In this document: positions 17,505-25,872 of the stretch, one piece after another
Position numbering within the stretch: the stretch's first letter is position 1
How the letters are laid out: the number at the start of each line of letters is the position of its first letter
Origin: Candidatus Sysuimicrobiota bacterium CSP1-3
Lineage (GTDB): Bacteria > Sysuimicrobiota > Sysuimicrobiia > Sysuimicrobiales > Humicultoraceae
NCBI GenBank assembly: GCA_001443485.1
Contig: LDXQ01000012.1
Location: forward strand, 9,000-42,405
Direction: 5' to 3'
DNA length: 33,406 bases
The notes under the pieces: model-generated
Databases searched by the model: none
What the model was told of the DNA's origin: nothing
Seen by the model: only the letters and a program-made list of their open reading frames with translations
Made by a program: the position numbers and the translations under genes

Positions 17505-17580
17505 GTCCGGCCCGGAGTTGGCGGCCCGGAGAGGGCCGCGGAGGTTGGGGAGGGCCGGACAATGTGGCAGACTGAGGAGA
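17505..17580 (+). repeat. Hairpin element upstream of rpsS (family 1, copy 1)
   Basis: In the 100-base gap between rplB and rpsS, 17505-17513 (GTCCGGCCC) pairs perfectly with 17552-17560 (GGGCCGGAC), enclosing a second perfect stem 17521-17527/17533-17539 (GCGGCCC/GGGCCGC). The 3' arm continues as ACAATGTGGCAGACTGAG. The same arm-plus-tail recurs before rplE. The rpsS ribosome binding site GAGGAG follows directly. Confidence 0.7.
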
Positions 17581-17589
17581 TTGATATAG

Positions 17590-17874
17590 ATGGGACGGTC
17601 GAGGAAGAAGGGCCCGTTCGTGGATGCGCACCTGCTGGTAAAGGTGCGCGAGCTGAACCGCTCGCGGGAGCGCCGCGTGATCCGCACCTGGTCGCGGCGC
17701 TCGACCATTCTGCCGGAGTTCGTCGGGCACACCATCGCCGTCTACGACGGCCGTAAGCACGTGCCCATCTACGTCAGCGAGCAGATGGTCGGCCACAAGC
17801 TGGGCGAGTTCTCCCCCACCCGCACCTTCCGCGGTCACGGCGCCCACACCGAGCGCACGACGACGCTGAAGTAG
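17590..17874 (+). CDS. rpsS: 30S ribosomal protein S19
   Basis: 94 residues, standard. S19 sits in the 30S head with S13. Begins [15 protein letters not shown]; conserved [40 protein letters not shown] and [13 protein letters not shown] with GAGGAG ten bases upstream. Preceded by the hairpin element at 17505-17580 and followed after 33 bases by rplV. Confidence 0.97.
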   Translation: MGRSRKKGPFVDAHLLVKVRELNRSRERRVIRTWSRRSTILPEFVGHTIAVYDGRKHVPIYVSEQMVGHKLGEFSPTRTFRGHGAHTERTTTLK

Positions 17875-17907
17875 GGGACGGCCGCCAGAAGGGGAGCACG
17901 ACGGTTC

Positions 17908-18243
17908 ATGGAGACGAAGGCGATCGCCAAATACATCCGCATCTCGCCGACCAAGGTGCGGCGGGTGGCGGAGCAGATCCGGGGCAAGCCCGTGGCCGAG
18001 GCCCAGGCCCTGCTGCGCTTCATGCCGCACAAGGCGGCGCGGGTGCTGGAGAAGGCGCTGAAGTCGGCGGTGGCCAACGCGGAGAACAACCTGGACCTGG
18101 CCCGGGACGATCTGATCGTCGCCCGGGCGTATGTGGACGCCGGGCCGTCGACGCGCCGGCTGGCGCCGCGGGCGCGGGGCCGCCTGGACGTCATGACGCG
18201 GCGGAGCAGCCACGTCACCGTGGTCGTGGGGGAGAAGGCTTAG
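17908..18243 (+). CDS. rplV: 50S ribosomal protein L22
   Basis: 111 residues, typical. L22 spans the 50S subunit and its beta hairpin lines the exit tunnel, where changes can alter macrolide response; here the hairpin is intact (GPSTRRLAPRARGRLDVMTR). N-terminal AIAKYIRISPTKVRRVAEQI and the SHVTVVV end are as expected. GGGGAG eleven bases before the ATG. Confidence 0.97.
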   Translation: METKAIAKYIRISPTKVRRVAEQIRGKPVAEAQALLRFMPHKAARVLEKALKSAVANAENNLDLARDDLIVARAYVDAGPSTRRLAPRARGRLDVMTRRSSHVTVVVGEKA

Positions 18244-18277
18244 CGTGACGTGCGTGCAGCATAGGTGGAGGTGAGGC

Positions 18278-19051
18278 GTGGGGCAGAAGGTCCATCCCGT
18301 GGGATTCCGCGTGGGGGTCATCCGCGACTGGGAGTCGCGCTGGTACGCCAAGAACATGGCGCCGCTGATCAGGGAAGATCTGCGCATCCGCACGCACATC
18401 AAGAAGTCGCTCTACCGCGCCGGCATCTCTCGGATTGAGATCGAGCGCGCGGCCAACCGCGTGCGGGTGACCATCCACGCGGCGCGCCCGGGGATCATCA
18501 TCGGCCGGGGCGGCACGGGGATCGATGCCCTGAAGAAAGAGCTGGACGCCATGACGGGCAAACAGATCCAGCTCAACGTGCAGGAGATCCGCCGGCCGGA
18601 ACTGGAGGCGCAGCTGGTGGCGGAAAACGTGGCGCAGCAGCTGGAGCGCCGCGTGGCCTACCGCCGGGCGATGAAGCAGGCGGTGCAGCGCAGCCTGCGC
18701 GCGGGAGCGAAGGGCATCCGCATCGCCGCCGCCGGCCGGCTGGCCGGCGCGGAGATCGCCCGCTACGAGTGGTACCGCGAGGGGCGCGTGCCGCTGCACA
18801 CCCTGCGCGCGGACATCGACTTCGGCGTGGCCGAGTCGATGACCACCTACGGCCGGATCGGCGTCAAGGTCTGGATCTACCGCGGGGACGTGCTGCCCGA
18901 GCCCAAGCGAATCGAACTGGAGCACCGCCGGCCGCCGCGGCTGGCGCCGCCGGAGCCGCCCACCGGAGGGTCGAACGGGGAGACCGTGGTCATCCCCTCG
19001 CGCACGCCGGCGGTGGCGGTGAAGCGGAGGGACGAGGATGCTGGCGCCTAA
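18278..19051 (+). CDS. rpsC: 30S ribosomal protein S3
   Basis: 257 residues, a little long. S3 lines the mRNA entry site. Begins [20 protein letters not shown]; the KH domain carries [17 protein letters not shown]; the C-terminal domain has [20 protein letters not shown] and [20 protein letters not shown]. The extra length is a Pro-rich, probably disordered tail ([15 protein letters not shown] onward). GTG start with GGAGG upstream. Its 3' end overlaps rplP by 14 bases. Confidence 0.97.
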   Translation: MGQKVHPVGFRVGVIRDWESRWYAKNMAPLIREDLRIRTHIKKSLYRAGISRIEIERAANRVRVTIHAARPGIIIGRGGTGIDALKKELDAMTGKQIQLNVQEIRRPELEAQLVAENVAQQLERRVAYRRAMKQAVQRSLRAGAKGIRIAAAGRLAGAEIARYEWYREGRVPLHTLRADIDFGVAESMTTYGRIGVKVWIYRGDVLPEPKRIELEHRRPPRLAPPEPPTGGSNGETVVIPSRTPAVAVKRRDEDAGA

Positions 19052-19457
19052 GCGCACCAAATTTCGCAAGGCCCACCGGGGGTCCCGGCGGGGCAAAGCC
19101 CTGGCCGGCGGGACCGTCGCCTTCGGCGAGTACGGCCTGCAGGCGCTGGAGCCGGCCTGGGTGACGACCCAGCAACTGGAGGCGGCCCGCGTGGCCATCA
19201 CCCGCTTCCTCAAGCGCGGCGGAAAGGTGTGGATCCGGGTCTTCCCGGACAAGCCGTTCACGAAGAAGCCGGCGGAGACGCGCATGGGGAGCGGCAAGGG
19301 CAACCCGGAGGGCTGGGTGGCGGTGATCAAGCCCGGCCGGATCCTCTTCGAGATCGCCGGGGTGAGCGAGGACGTGGCCCGCGAGGCGATGCGCCTGGCC
19401 GGGCACAAGCTGCCCATCCGCACGAAGTTCACCACCCGGCCGGAGGTGGCGGCCTGA
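19038..19457 (+). CDS. rplP: 50S ribosomal protein L16
   Basis: 139 residues, standard. L16 positions A-site tRNA near the peptidyl transferase centre. Conserved [20 protein letters not shown], then [40 protein letters not shown] and [23 protein letters not shown] start inside the end of rpsC; its stop shares one base with rpmC (TGATG). Confidence 0.97.
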   Translation: MLAPKRTKFRKAHRGSRRGKALAGGTVAFGEYGLQALEPAWVTTQQLEAARVAITRFLKRGGKVWIRVFPDKPFTKKPAETRMGSGKGNPEGWVAVIKPGRILFEIAGVSEDVAREAMRLAGHKLPIRTKFTTRPEVAA

Positions 19458-19648
19458 TGGGGGCGGCGGCGGAGTACCGGGAGCTAACGCCGGAGGAGTT
19501 GCGGAAGAAGCTGGATGACGCGCAGCGGGAACTGTTCGCCCTGCGCCTCAAGGTCGGGCAGCAGCGCAACACCGGGCGGATCCGGGAGCTGCACCGGCAG
19601 GTGGCGCAGATGAAGACGGTGCTGCAGCAGAAAGGGATACGGGCGTGA
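19457..19648 (+). CDS. rpmC: 50S ribosomal protein L29
   Basis: 63 residues. Small helical hairpin protein at the tunnel exit near L23. Recognisable core YRELTPEELRKKLDDAQREL, then FALRLKVGQQRNTGRIRELH and QVAQMKTVL. The ATG overlaps the L16 stop by one base; the gene ends in a 4-base overlap with rpsQ (GTGA). Confidence 0.95.
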   Translation: MGAAAEYRELTPEELRKKLDDAQRELFALRLKVGQQRNTGRIRELHRQVAQMKTVLQQKGIRA

Positions 19649-19947
19649 CGCAGCCGCGCAACAGACGGAAGGAACAGGTCGGGGTCGTCGTCAGCGACCG
19701 GATGCAGAAGACGCGGGTGGTGCGCGTGGAGACCCAGCGCCGACACCCGCTTTATAGAAAGACCGTGCGCCACAGCAAGAAGTTCAAGGCGCACGACGAG
19801 CTGAACGCCAGCCGGGTGGGGGACGTGGTGCTGATGACGGAGACGCGGCCGCTGAGCAAGGAGAAGCGGTGGCGCATCGTCCGCGTGCTGGAGCACCGCA
19901 CCATGCCGGCGACCGTGCCCGGCGGGGAGGCGGAGTCGGGGGCATGA
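19645..19947 (+). CDS. rpsQ: 30S ribosomal protein S17
   Basis: 100 residues. OB-fold protein binding the 5' domain of 16S rRNA. Core [20 protein letters not shown], then [20 protein letters not shown] and [21 protein letters not shown] short extra tail ([11 protein letters not shown]) follows the fold. GTG start overlapping the L29 stop; ATGA overlap with rplN. Confidence 0.96.
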   Translation: MTQPRNRRKEQVGVVVSDRMQKTRVVRVETQRRHPLYRKTVRHSKKFKAHDELNASRVGDVVLMTETRPLSKEKRWRIVRVLEHRTMPATVPGGEAESGA

Positions 19948-20315
19948 TCCAGCAGCAAACCCGGCTGAAGGTGGCCGACAACACCGGGGCGCGGGAGATC
20001 CTGGTCATCCGCGTACTCGGCGGCAGCCGGCGCCGCTACGCCACCGTGGGCGACGTCGTCGTGGGGACCGTCAAACAGGCCATCCCCAACAGCGCCGTGA
20101 AGAAGGGGGAGATCGTCAAGGCGGTGGTAGTGCGCACGCGCAAGGAGGTGCGCCGGCCGGACGGCTCCTACATCCGCTTCGATGACAACGCCGCCGTGCT
20201 GCTGACCCCCGACGGCCAGAACCCGCGGGGGACGCGGATCTTCGGTCCCGTGGCCCGGGAGCTGCGGGAGCGCCAGTACATGAAGATCATCTCGCTGGCG
20301 CCGGAGGTGCTGTGA
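19944..20315 (+). CDS. rplN: 50S ribosomal protein L14
   Basis: 123 residues, exactly the usual length. L14 binds 23S rRNA at the subunit interface and receives the silencing factor RsfS. Begins [20 protein letters not shown]; later [20 protein letters not shown] and [20 protein letters not shown]; ends [20 protein letters not shown]. The ATG (19944) is in the ATGA junction with rpsQ; the open frame extends upstream to 19869, but that part overlaps S17 and is not conserved. Confidence 0.97.
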   Translation: MIQQQTRLKVADNTGAREILVIRVLGGSRRRYATVGDVVVGTVKQAIPNSAVKKGEIVKAVVVRTRKEVRRPDGSYIRFDDNAAVLLTPDGQNPRGTRIFGPVARELRERQYMKIISLAPEVL

Positions 20316-20318
20316 GCG

Positions 20319-20657
20319 ATGGCCGTGGCAGTGGGGCGGCAGCCGATGCACGTGAAGAAGGGCGACACCGTGGAGGTGATCGCCGGGAAGAACCGCGGCA
20401 AGCGCGGCAAGGTGCTGAAGGTCTTCCCCAAGCACAGCCGCATCATCGTCGAGGGCGTGAACGTGGTGAAGCGGCACGCCAAGCCGACGCCGAAGCTGCC
20501 GCAGGGTGGGATCGTGGAGAAAGAGGCCAAGATCCCGGCGAGCAAGGTGATGCTGGTCTGCCCCAAGTGCGGGGAGGCGGTGCGCTTCGGGCACGACCAC
20601 CTGCCCGACGGGACCAAGGTGCGGGTCTGCCGCAACTGCGGCGAGCAGATTGGATAA
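20319..20657 (+). CDS. rplX: 50S ribosomal protein L24, zinc-ribbon form
   Basis: 112 residues. L24 starts 50S assembly. The KOW core is clear ([20 protein letters not shown], then [20 protein letters not shown]). The C-terminus has two CxxC pairs (CPKC and CRNC) around [14 protein letters not shown], a potential zinc ribbon; many bacteria have lost these Cys. The ATG at 20319 follows the L14 stop by three bases with GGAGG eleven bases upstream; the ATG at 20346 (MHVKKGDTV) is an alternative closer to the usual L24 start. Confidence 0.95.
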   Translation: MAVAVGRQPMHVKKGDTVEVIAGKNRGKRGKVLKVFPKHSRIIVEGVNVVKRHAKPTPKLPQGGIVEKEAKIPASKVMLVCPKCGEAVRFGHDHLPDGTKVRVCRNCGEQIG

Positions 20658-20660
20658 CAG

Positions 20661-20703
20661 GTGCGGCCCGGGGCGGGCCGCACAATGTGGAAGAGTGAGA
20701 TCG
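20661..20703 (+). repeat. Hairpin element upstream of rplE (family 1, copy 2)
   Basis: A perfect 9-bp stem, 20661-20669 (GTGCGGCCC) with 20675-20683 (GGGCCGCAC) and a 5-base loop, is followed by AATGTGGAAGAGTGAGA. The 3' arm and tail match copy 1 before rpsS at all but about three of the first 24 bases (GGGCCGsACAATGTGGmAGA, then sTGAG). The two copies lie about 3.1 kb apart, each in front of a ribosomal gene. Confidence 0.7.
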
Positions 20704-20723
20704 GGATCAAAGGAGCCGTCGTC

Positions 20724-21281
20724 GTGGCCACGCGGTTGAAGGAACGGTATCAAAAGGAGGTCGTCCCCCGGTTGCGCACCCGGTTCGCCTACCGGAACGT
20801 GATGCAAGTGCCGCGGGTGGAGAAGGCCGTCGTGAACATGCGCGTGGGCGACGCCGTGGCCGACCCGCGGCAGATCGACAAGGCCGTGGAGGAACTGACC
20901 CTGATCACCGGGCAGCGGCCGCTGGTCACGCGGGCGAAGAAGTCGATCGCCAACTTCAAGCTGCGCGCCGGGGTGGCCATCGGGGCCAAGGTCACCCTGC
21001 GCGGCGACCGGATGTACGACTTCCTGGACAAGCTGTTCAGTGTGGCCCTGCCGCGGATCAAAGACTTCAAGGGAATCTCCGAGCGGGCGTTCGATGGCCG
21101 CGGCAACCTGAACATCGGCATGAAGGAGCAGTTGATCTTTCCCGAGATCGACTACGACAAGGTGGAGAAGATTCGCGGCATGGACATCACCATCGTGACC
21201 ACCGCCCGCACGGACGAGGAGGCCCGCGAACTGCTGCGGCTGCTCGGCCTCCCGCTGCGGGAGGCGGCGCCGGCGGCGTAG
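20724..21281 (+). CDS. rplE: 50S ribosomal protein L5
   Basis: 185 residues. L5 binds 5S rRNA and bridges to the 30S head. Begins [20 protein letters not shown]; conserved [60 protein letters not shown] and [21 protein letters not shown] choose GTG 20724 because AAAGGAG lies eight bases upstream and it fits the family start; the frame is open back to 20661 but that stretch is the hairpin element. Confidence 0.96.
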   Translation: MATRLKERYQKEVVPRLRTRFAYRNVMQVPRVEKAVVNMRVGDAVADPRQIDKAVEELTLITGQRPLVTRAKKSIANFKLRAGVAIGAKVTLRGDRMYDFLDKLFSVALPRIKDFKGISERAFDGRGNLNIGMKEQLIFPEIDYDKVEKIRGMDITIVTTARTDEEARELLRLLGLPLREAAPAA

Positions 21282-21299
21282 GGTCGGAGGGAGAACGGG

Positions 21300-21485
21300 A
21301 TGGCCAAGAAGGCGTTGCTGGAGAAGTGGCAGCGGACCCCCAAGTTCAAGGTGCGCGCCTACTCGCGGTGTCTCCGCTGCGGCCGGCCGCGGGCGGTCTT
21401 TCGCAAGTTCGGCCTCTGCCGCATCTGCCTGCGGCAGTTGGCGCACCGGGGCGAGATCCCCGGCGTGGTCAAGTCCAGCTGGTGA
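21300..21485 (+). CDS. rpsZ: 30S ribosomal protein S14, zinc-binding type Z
   Basis: 61 residues, the short zinc form common in Gram-positive and many thermophilic bacteria. Zinc ligands are the CLRC and CRIC pairs in [20 protein letters not shown]. Begins [20 protein letters not shown] and ends [11 protein letters not shown], as in the family. ATG with GGAGGG upstream. Lies between rplE and rpsH as usual. Confidence 0.97.
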   Translation: MAKKALLEKWQRTPKFKVRAYSRCLRCGRPRAVFRKFGLCRICLRQLAHRGEIPGVVKSSW

Positions 21486-21504
21486 CCCCGGCGAGGAGGC
21501 AGTA

Positions 21505-21909
21505 ATGGGCGGCGTAATCACAGATACGATCGCGGACATGCTGACGCGCATTCGCAACGCGAACGCGGCGCGGAAGGACCACGTCGAGGTGCCGGCGAGC
21601 CGGCTGAAGCGGGAGATCGCGCGCATTCTCAAGGAGGAGGGCTTCATCGCCGACGCGCACCGCGTCGAGCGCGGCCCGCAGGGGGTGCTGCGCATCACGC
21701 TGCGCTACGGCCCGCGGCGGGAACCCGTGCTCACGGGCATCCGCCGGGTGAGCCGCCCCGGGCTGCGCATCTACAGCCCGCGCACGGCGATCCCGCGGGT
21801 GCGCGGCGGGCTGGGGGTGGCGATCCTCTCCACCTCGCGCGGCCTGATGACCGACCGGCAGGCCCGGCGGCAGGGCGTCGGCGGAGAAGTGATCGCCTAT
21901 GTCTGGTAA
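21505..21909 (+). CDS. rpsH: 30S ribosomal protein S8
   Basis: 134 residues. S8 binds the 16S central domain; in E. coli it also represses the spc operon through a site at the L5 start. Conserved [20 protein letters not shown], then [20 protein letters not shown] and [45 protein letters not shown] just before the ATG. Confidence 0.97.
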   Translation: MGGVITDTIADMLTRIRNANAARKDHVEVPASRLKREIARILKEEGFIADAHRVERGPQGVLRITLRYGPRREPVLTGIRRVSRPGLRIYSPRTAIPRVRGGLGVAILSTSRGLMTDRQARRQGVGGEVIAYVW

Positions 21910-21939
21910 GACCGGCGGGCGGCGGGAAAGGAGCAGGCG

Positions 21940-22500
21940 ATGTCGCGGATAGGGCGGGCGCCTGTGCCCATCCCCAAAGGCGTTGAAGTCCAGGTGGAGG
22001 GCACGCACGTCTCGGTGCAGGGCCCGAAGGGGAAGCTGGAGCGCACCTTTCACCCGGACATGCACGTCGCTCTGCAGGATGGGAAGCTGGTCGTGACACG
22101 AGCCACGGACCAGCGGCAGCACCGTGCCCTGCACGGCCTCACCCGGGCACTGCTGGCCAACATGGTGCGCGGCGTCACGGACGGGTACCGGGTCGAGCTG
22201 GAGATCCAGGGCGTGGGCTACCGTGCCGCCAAGCAGGGGAACAACCTGGCGCTCTCCGTCGGCTACTCGCACGCGGTGGAGGTTCCCGCGCCCGAGGGGA
22301 TCGCCTTCGAGGTGCCGGCCCCCAGCCGCATCGTCGTGACCGGCATCGACCGCGAACTGGTCGGCCAGGTGGCGGCGCGCATACGCGCGGTGCGGCCGCC
22401 CGATCCCTACAAGGGCAAGGGCATCCGCTACGCCGGCGAACGGATCAAGCTCAAACCGGGCAAGGCGGGACGGACCGCCGCCGGCCCCGGCAAGGTGTAA
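21940..22500 (+). CDS. rplF: 50S ribosomal protein L6
   Basis: 186 residues. L6 lies near the factor-binding site. Begins [20 protein letters not shown]; the duplicated fold shows [20 protein letters not shown] and later [20 protein letters not shown] and [20 protein letters not shown], ending in a basic Gly/Ala tail. AAAGGAG six bases before the ATG. Confidence 0.97.
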   Translation: MSRIGRAPVPIPKGVEVQVEGTHVSVQGPKGKLERTFHPDMHVALQDGKLVVTRATDQRQHRALHGLTRALLANMVRGVTDGYRVELEIQGVGYRAAKQGNNLALSVGYSHAVEVPAPEGIAFEVPAPSRIVVTGIDRELVGQVAARIRAVRPPDPYKGKGIRYAGERIKLKPGKAGRTAAGPGKV

Positions 22501-22516
22501 GGCGAGGAGAGCGGCG

Positions 22517-22885
22517 ATGCTGAAGCGACTCGACCGGAACGCCCTGCGGAAGCGCCGGCACCTGCGCATCCGCCACCATGTGGAGGGCATGGCCGCCCGT
22601 CCCCGGCTGGTGGTCTTCCGCAGTTTGAGCCACATCTACGCGCAGATCGTGGACGACCACCCCAGCCACACGCTGGTCGCCGCGTCCACGCTCGATCCGG
22701 AGGTCCGCGACCAGGCCAAAGGCAAGCGCAAGGGCGAGGCGAGCCGCCTGGTGGGCGAACTGATCGCCCGGCGGGCGAAGGAGGGCGGCATCACCAGGGT
22801 AGTCTTCGACCGCGGTGGCTACGCCTATCACGGCCGGGTGAAGGCCCTGGCCGAAGGGGCGCGCGCCGGCGGGCTGCAGTTCTAG
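22517..22885 (+). CDS. rplR: 50S ribosomal protein L18
   Basis: 122 residues, typical. Binds 5S rRNA with L5. Conserved [40 protein letters not shown], then [20 protein letters not shown] and [26 protein letters not shown] seven bases before the ATG. Followed by rpsE after 26 bases. Confidence 0.97.
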   Translation: MLKRLDRNALRKRRHLRIRHHVEGMAARPRLVVFRSLSHIYAQIVDDHPSHTLVAASTLDPEVRDQAKGKRKGEASRLVGELIARRAKEGGITRVVFDRGGYAYHGRVKALAEGARAGGLQF

Positions 22886-22911
22886 GCGCCACAGGAGCGG
22901 AGGCGGAGGAG

Positions 22912-23445
22912 TTGGCTGGACGCATCGACCCGAACACGCTGAACATCACCTTCGAAAAGGCGGTGTGGATCAACCGCGTCGCCAAGGTGACCAAGGGCGC
23001 GAAGCGCTTCAACTTCAGCGCCCTGGTGATCGTCGGCGACGAGCAGGGGCACGTCGGCGTGGGCCTGGGGAAGGCCGCCGAGGTGCCGGACGCGATTCGC
23101 AAGGGCGTGGAGGACGCGAAGAAGCATCTCTTCCAGGTACCGCGCATCGGCAATACGGTCCCGCACGAGGTCATTGGCATTTATGGGGCGGCCCGGGTGC
23201 TGCTGAAGCCGGCCTCGGAAGGGACCGGGGTCATCGCCGGCGGGCCGGTGCGGGCGGTGCTGGAGGCCGCCGGGATCAAGGACATCCTGACCAAGTCCCT
23301 CGGATCGAACAACCCGATCAACCAGGCGCGGGCCACGGCCACGGGGTTGATGGCGCTGCGGCGGCCCGAGGAGGTCGCGGCGATCCGGGGCAAGCGCGTG
23401 GAGGATCTCGTTGGTCGGCGGCGCCTGCGCGAGGCCGCGCGGTAG
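22912..23445 (+). CDS. rpsE: 30S ribosomal protein S5
   Basis: 177 residues. S5 affects decoding accuracy and forms part of the mRNA entry. The N-terminal dsRNA-binding-like domain ([40 protein letters not shown]) and the C-terminal domain ([40 protein letters not shown]) are intact. TTG start with GGAGG eight bases upstream. Only 12 bases follow before rplO, so the usual rpmD (L30) gene is missing here. Confidence 0.97.
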   Translation: MAGRIDPNTLNITFEKAVWINRVAKVTKGAKRFNFSALVIVGDEQGHVGVGLGKAAEVPDAIRKGVEDAKKHLFQVPRIGNTVPHEVIGIYGAARVLLKPASEGTGVIAGGPVRAVLEAAGIKDILTKSLGSNNPINQARATATGLMALRRPEEVAAIRGKRVEDLVGRRRLREAAR

Positions 23446-23457
23446 AGGAGTCGGACC

Positions 23458-23925
23458 ATGCTGAAGATCGATGCCTTGAAGCCGAGAGCGGGCGCGCGGC
23501 GTCGCCGCCGCCGCGTGGGCCGGGGTCTGGGATCAGGGAGCGGCGTCTACGCCGGCCGAGGCCGCAAGGGGCAGAAGGCGCGGGCCGGCCCGGGGCCGCG
23601 TCCCGGGTTTGAGGGCGGCCAGACGCCGCTCTCCAAGCGCCTCCCCTTCCGCCGCGGCGTCCGCGCCGCCGGCAGCGTGATGACGGGCGGGCCGCCGCGG
23701 AGGCGTCCGGCGGAGGTGTCGGTGCGCGCGCTCACTCGCTTCCCCGCGGGGTCGGAGGTCACGGTGGGCACGCTGGTGGAGGCGGGGTTGGTAGACCGCG
23801 GCCCGGTGAAGGTCCTGGGCGGCGGGCGGCTGGCCCACGCGCTGGTGGTAAAGGCGCAGGCCTTCTCCAAGAGCGCCAAACAGGCTATTGAGGCGGCGGG
23901 CGGCAAGGCGGAGATCGTGCGATGA
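23458..23925 (+). CDS. rplO: 50S ribosomal protein L15
   Basis: 155 residues. Late-stage 50S assembly protein with a long basic N-terminal extension: [20 protein letters not shown] and RGRKGQKARAG, then PGFEGGQTPLSKRLPFRRGV. The C-terminal fold has VTVGTLVEAGLVDRGPVKVL and HALVVKAQAFSKSAKQAIEA. Starts 12 bases after rpsE and overlaps secY by 4 bases (ATGA). Confidence 0.97.
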   Translation: MLKIDALKPRAGARRRRRRVGRGLGSGSGVYAGRGRKGQKARAGPGPRPGFEGGQTPLSKRLPFRRGVRAAGSVMTGGPPRRRPAEVSVRALTRFPAGSEVTVGTLVEAGLVDRGPVKVLGGGRLAHALVVKAQAFSKSAKQAIEAAGGKAEIVR

Positions 23926-25211
23926 TGCAGGTGCGCTCGCTCTCCAACCCGCTGCGCATCCCCGACCTGCGGCGGCGGCTGCTCTTCACCGCGTTCATGC
24001 TGGTGCTCTACCGTCTCGGGGCGCACCTGCCGGTGCCCGGCGTGGACGTCCGGGCGTTGCAGCAACTCTTCCAGCAGCAGGGCGGCCTGCTCTCCTTCTA
24101 CGACCTGTTCGTCGGCGGCGCGCTGAGCAACTTCGCCCTCTTCGCCCTGGGCGTTTTCCCCTACATCACCGCGTCCATCATCTTCAGCCTGCTGAACGTG
24201 GTCTTCCCCCGCCTGAAGGAAATGGCGACGGAAGAGGGGGAGGCCGGCCGGCGCAAGATCGGGCAGTACACCCGCTACCTCACCGTGGTCCTGGCCATCC
24301 TGCAGGGGATCGGCCAGATGTACCTGATCCGCAGCCAAAACGCCATCCCCGACGCCCGGCCGCTGATGCTGGGGACGATCGTCATCACGCTGGTCGCCGG
24401 GACGATGCTGCTCACCTGGATGGGCGAGATCATGACCGAGTACGGCGTGGGCAACGGCGTGTCGCTGATTATCTTCGGCGGCATCGTCGCCCGGCTGCCG
24501 GACCAGATCGGCCGCACGATCGTCCTGCTGCGGGCGGGCGAACTCGGACCGTTCCCCTTCCTGCTGGACATCGCCATCGTCCTGGCGAGCATCGTGACCG
24601 TGGTCGGCGTCACGCAGGCGACGCGCAAGATCCCGGTGCAGTACGCAAAGCGGGTGGTGGGGCGGCGCGTCTACGGCGGGCAGTCCACCCACCTGCCGAT
24701 GAAGCTCATCCAGGCCGGCGTCATCCCCATCATCTTCGCCATCTCCGTCCTGCAGTTTCCGCAGACCATCGCGCAGTTCGGGCAGTGGCCCTGGCTGCGC
24801 CAGTTTGCCACGCTGATCCTGCCCGGGAGTTCGTATCTCGGCGACGCCCTCTACTTCGCCTTGATCATCGTCTTCACGTACTTCTACACGGCGGTGTCGT
24901 TCGACCCCAACGACGTGGCCAACAACATCAAGAAGTACGGCGGGTTCATTCCTGGCATCCGGCCGGGCAGGCCGACCAGCGAGTACCTCACCCGCGTGAC
25001 CGAGCGGCTGACCTTCGTCGGCGCGCTGGTCCTGGGACTGATCGCCGTGCTGCCGACGCTGTTCCGCGGCCCCGCCGCCCTGGGCGGCGGCACCATCACC
25101 TTCTACCTGGCCGGCACTTCCCTGCTCATCGTCGTGGGGGTCGCCCTGGAGACGATGAAGCAGATCGAGGCCTACGTGCTGATGCGCCACTACGAAGGCT
25201 TCATGCGATGA
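23922..25211 (+). CDS. secY: Preprotein translocase subunit SecY
   Basis: 429 residues with ten predicted membrane helices; the channel of the Sec pathway. Visible: first helix RRRLLFTAFMLVLYRLGAHL, plug/early periplasmic region LLSFYDLFVGGALSNFALFA, FPYITASIIFSLLNVVFPRL, then the loop GGFIPGIRPGRPTSEYLTRV that contacts SecA and ribosome, and ETMKQIEAYVLMRHYEGFMR at the end. ATG in the ATGA junction with rplO (a second ATG follows directly). adk follows after 16 bases. Confidence 0.98.
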   Translation: MMQVRSLSNPLRIPDLRRRLLFTAFMLVLYRLGAHLPVPGVDVRALQQLFQQQGGLLSFYDLFVGGALSNFALFALGVFPYITASIIFSLLNVVFPRLKEMATEEGEAGRRKIGQYTRYLTVVLAILQGIGQMYLIRSQNAIPDARPLMLGTIVITLVAGTMLLTWMGEIMTEYGVGNGVSLIIFGGIVARLPDQIGRTIVLLRAGELGPFPFLLDIAIVLASIVTVVGVTQATRKIPVQYAKRVVGRRVYGGQSTHLPMKLIQAGVIPIIFAISVLQFPQTIAQFGQWPWLRQFATLILPGSSYLGDALYFALIIVFTYFYTAVSFDPNDVANNIKKYGGFIPGIRPGRPTSEYLTRVTERLTFVGALVLGLIAVLPTLFRGPAALGGGTITFYLAGTSLLIVVGVALETMKQIEAYVLMRHYEGFMR

Positions 25212-25227
25212 CCTTGCTCCATGCGCA

Positions 25228-25872
25228 ATGAACTTGATCTTCTTCGGGCCGCCCGGCGGGGGGAAGGGGACCCAGGCGCGGCTGCTGCAGGCGCGGCGCG
25301 GCTTTGTGCAGATCTCCACGGGCGACATCCTGCGCGAGGCCATCGCGGTGGGGACGTCGCTCGGCCGTGAGGCGCAGCGCTACATGGACAAGGGCGAGCT
25401 CGTGCCGGACGTGGTGATGATCGGGATCGTGGAAGAGCGGTTGCGCCGGCCGGACACCGCCGCGGGCTTCGTCCTGGACGGGTTTCCCCGGACGCTGCCG
25501 CAGGCGGCGGCGCTGGAGGAAATGCTCGGGCGGTTGGGGCGGCGCCTCGACCGGGTGGTGGACTTCCAGGTCAGCGAAGCGACGCTGGTCCGGCGGTTGA
25601 GCGGCCGGCGGGTCTGTCAGGCGGCGGGCCACATCTACCACGTGGAGTTCAATCCGCCGCGGCAGCCGGGCGTCTGCGACATCGACGGCAGCCCGCTCTA
25701 CCAGCGGGAGGACGACCGGCCGGAGACGGTCCGCCGGCGCATGGAAGTCTACCGGGCCCAGACCGCGCCCGTGCTGGAGCACTACCGCGCGCGCAGCGTC
25801 TATACGGTGCTGGACGCGGAGGGCGCGGTGGAAGAGGTCTCCACCCGGCTGGAGGCGGCGCTGGGACTCTGA
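25228..25872 (+). CDS. adk: Adenylate kinase with an atypical LID metal site
   Basis: 214 residues; interconverts ATP plus AMP and two ADP. P-loop GPPGGGKGT (7-15; the usual Ala of GAGKGT is Gly), NMP site STGDILREAI, DGFPRT, and LID residues about 126-163 (GRRVCQAAGHIYHV to REDD). The four LID positions that are Cys4 or Cys3-Asp in zinc-binding forms, and His/Ser/Asp/Thr in Gram-negative forms, read Cys130, Ala133, Cys150, Asp153 here. No Shine-Dalgarno is visible; it probably relies on coupling to secY, 16 bases upstream. The stop shares one base with map (TGATG). Confidence 0.96.
   Translation: MNLIFFGPPGGGKGTQARLLQARRGFVQISTGDILREAIAVGTSLGREAQRYMDKGELVPDVVMIGIVEERLRRPDTAAGFVLDGFPRTLPQAAALEEMLGRLGRRLDRVVDFQVSEATLVRRLSGRRVCQAAGHIYHVEFNPPRQPGVCDIDGSPLYQREDDRPETVRRRMEVYRAQTAPVLEHYRARSVYTVLDAEGAVEEVSTRLEAALGL

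Noticed and set aside
17562-17756. 64-codon frame starting MWQTEE before rpsS
   Set aside because: Runs out of frame through rpsS with antisense-like composition. The ATG lies in a repeated element, so the element is reported rather than a gene.
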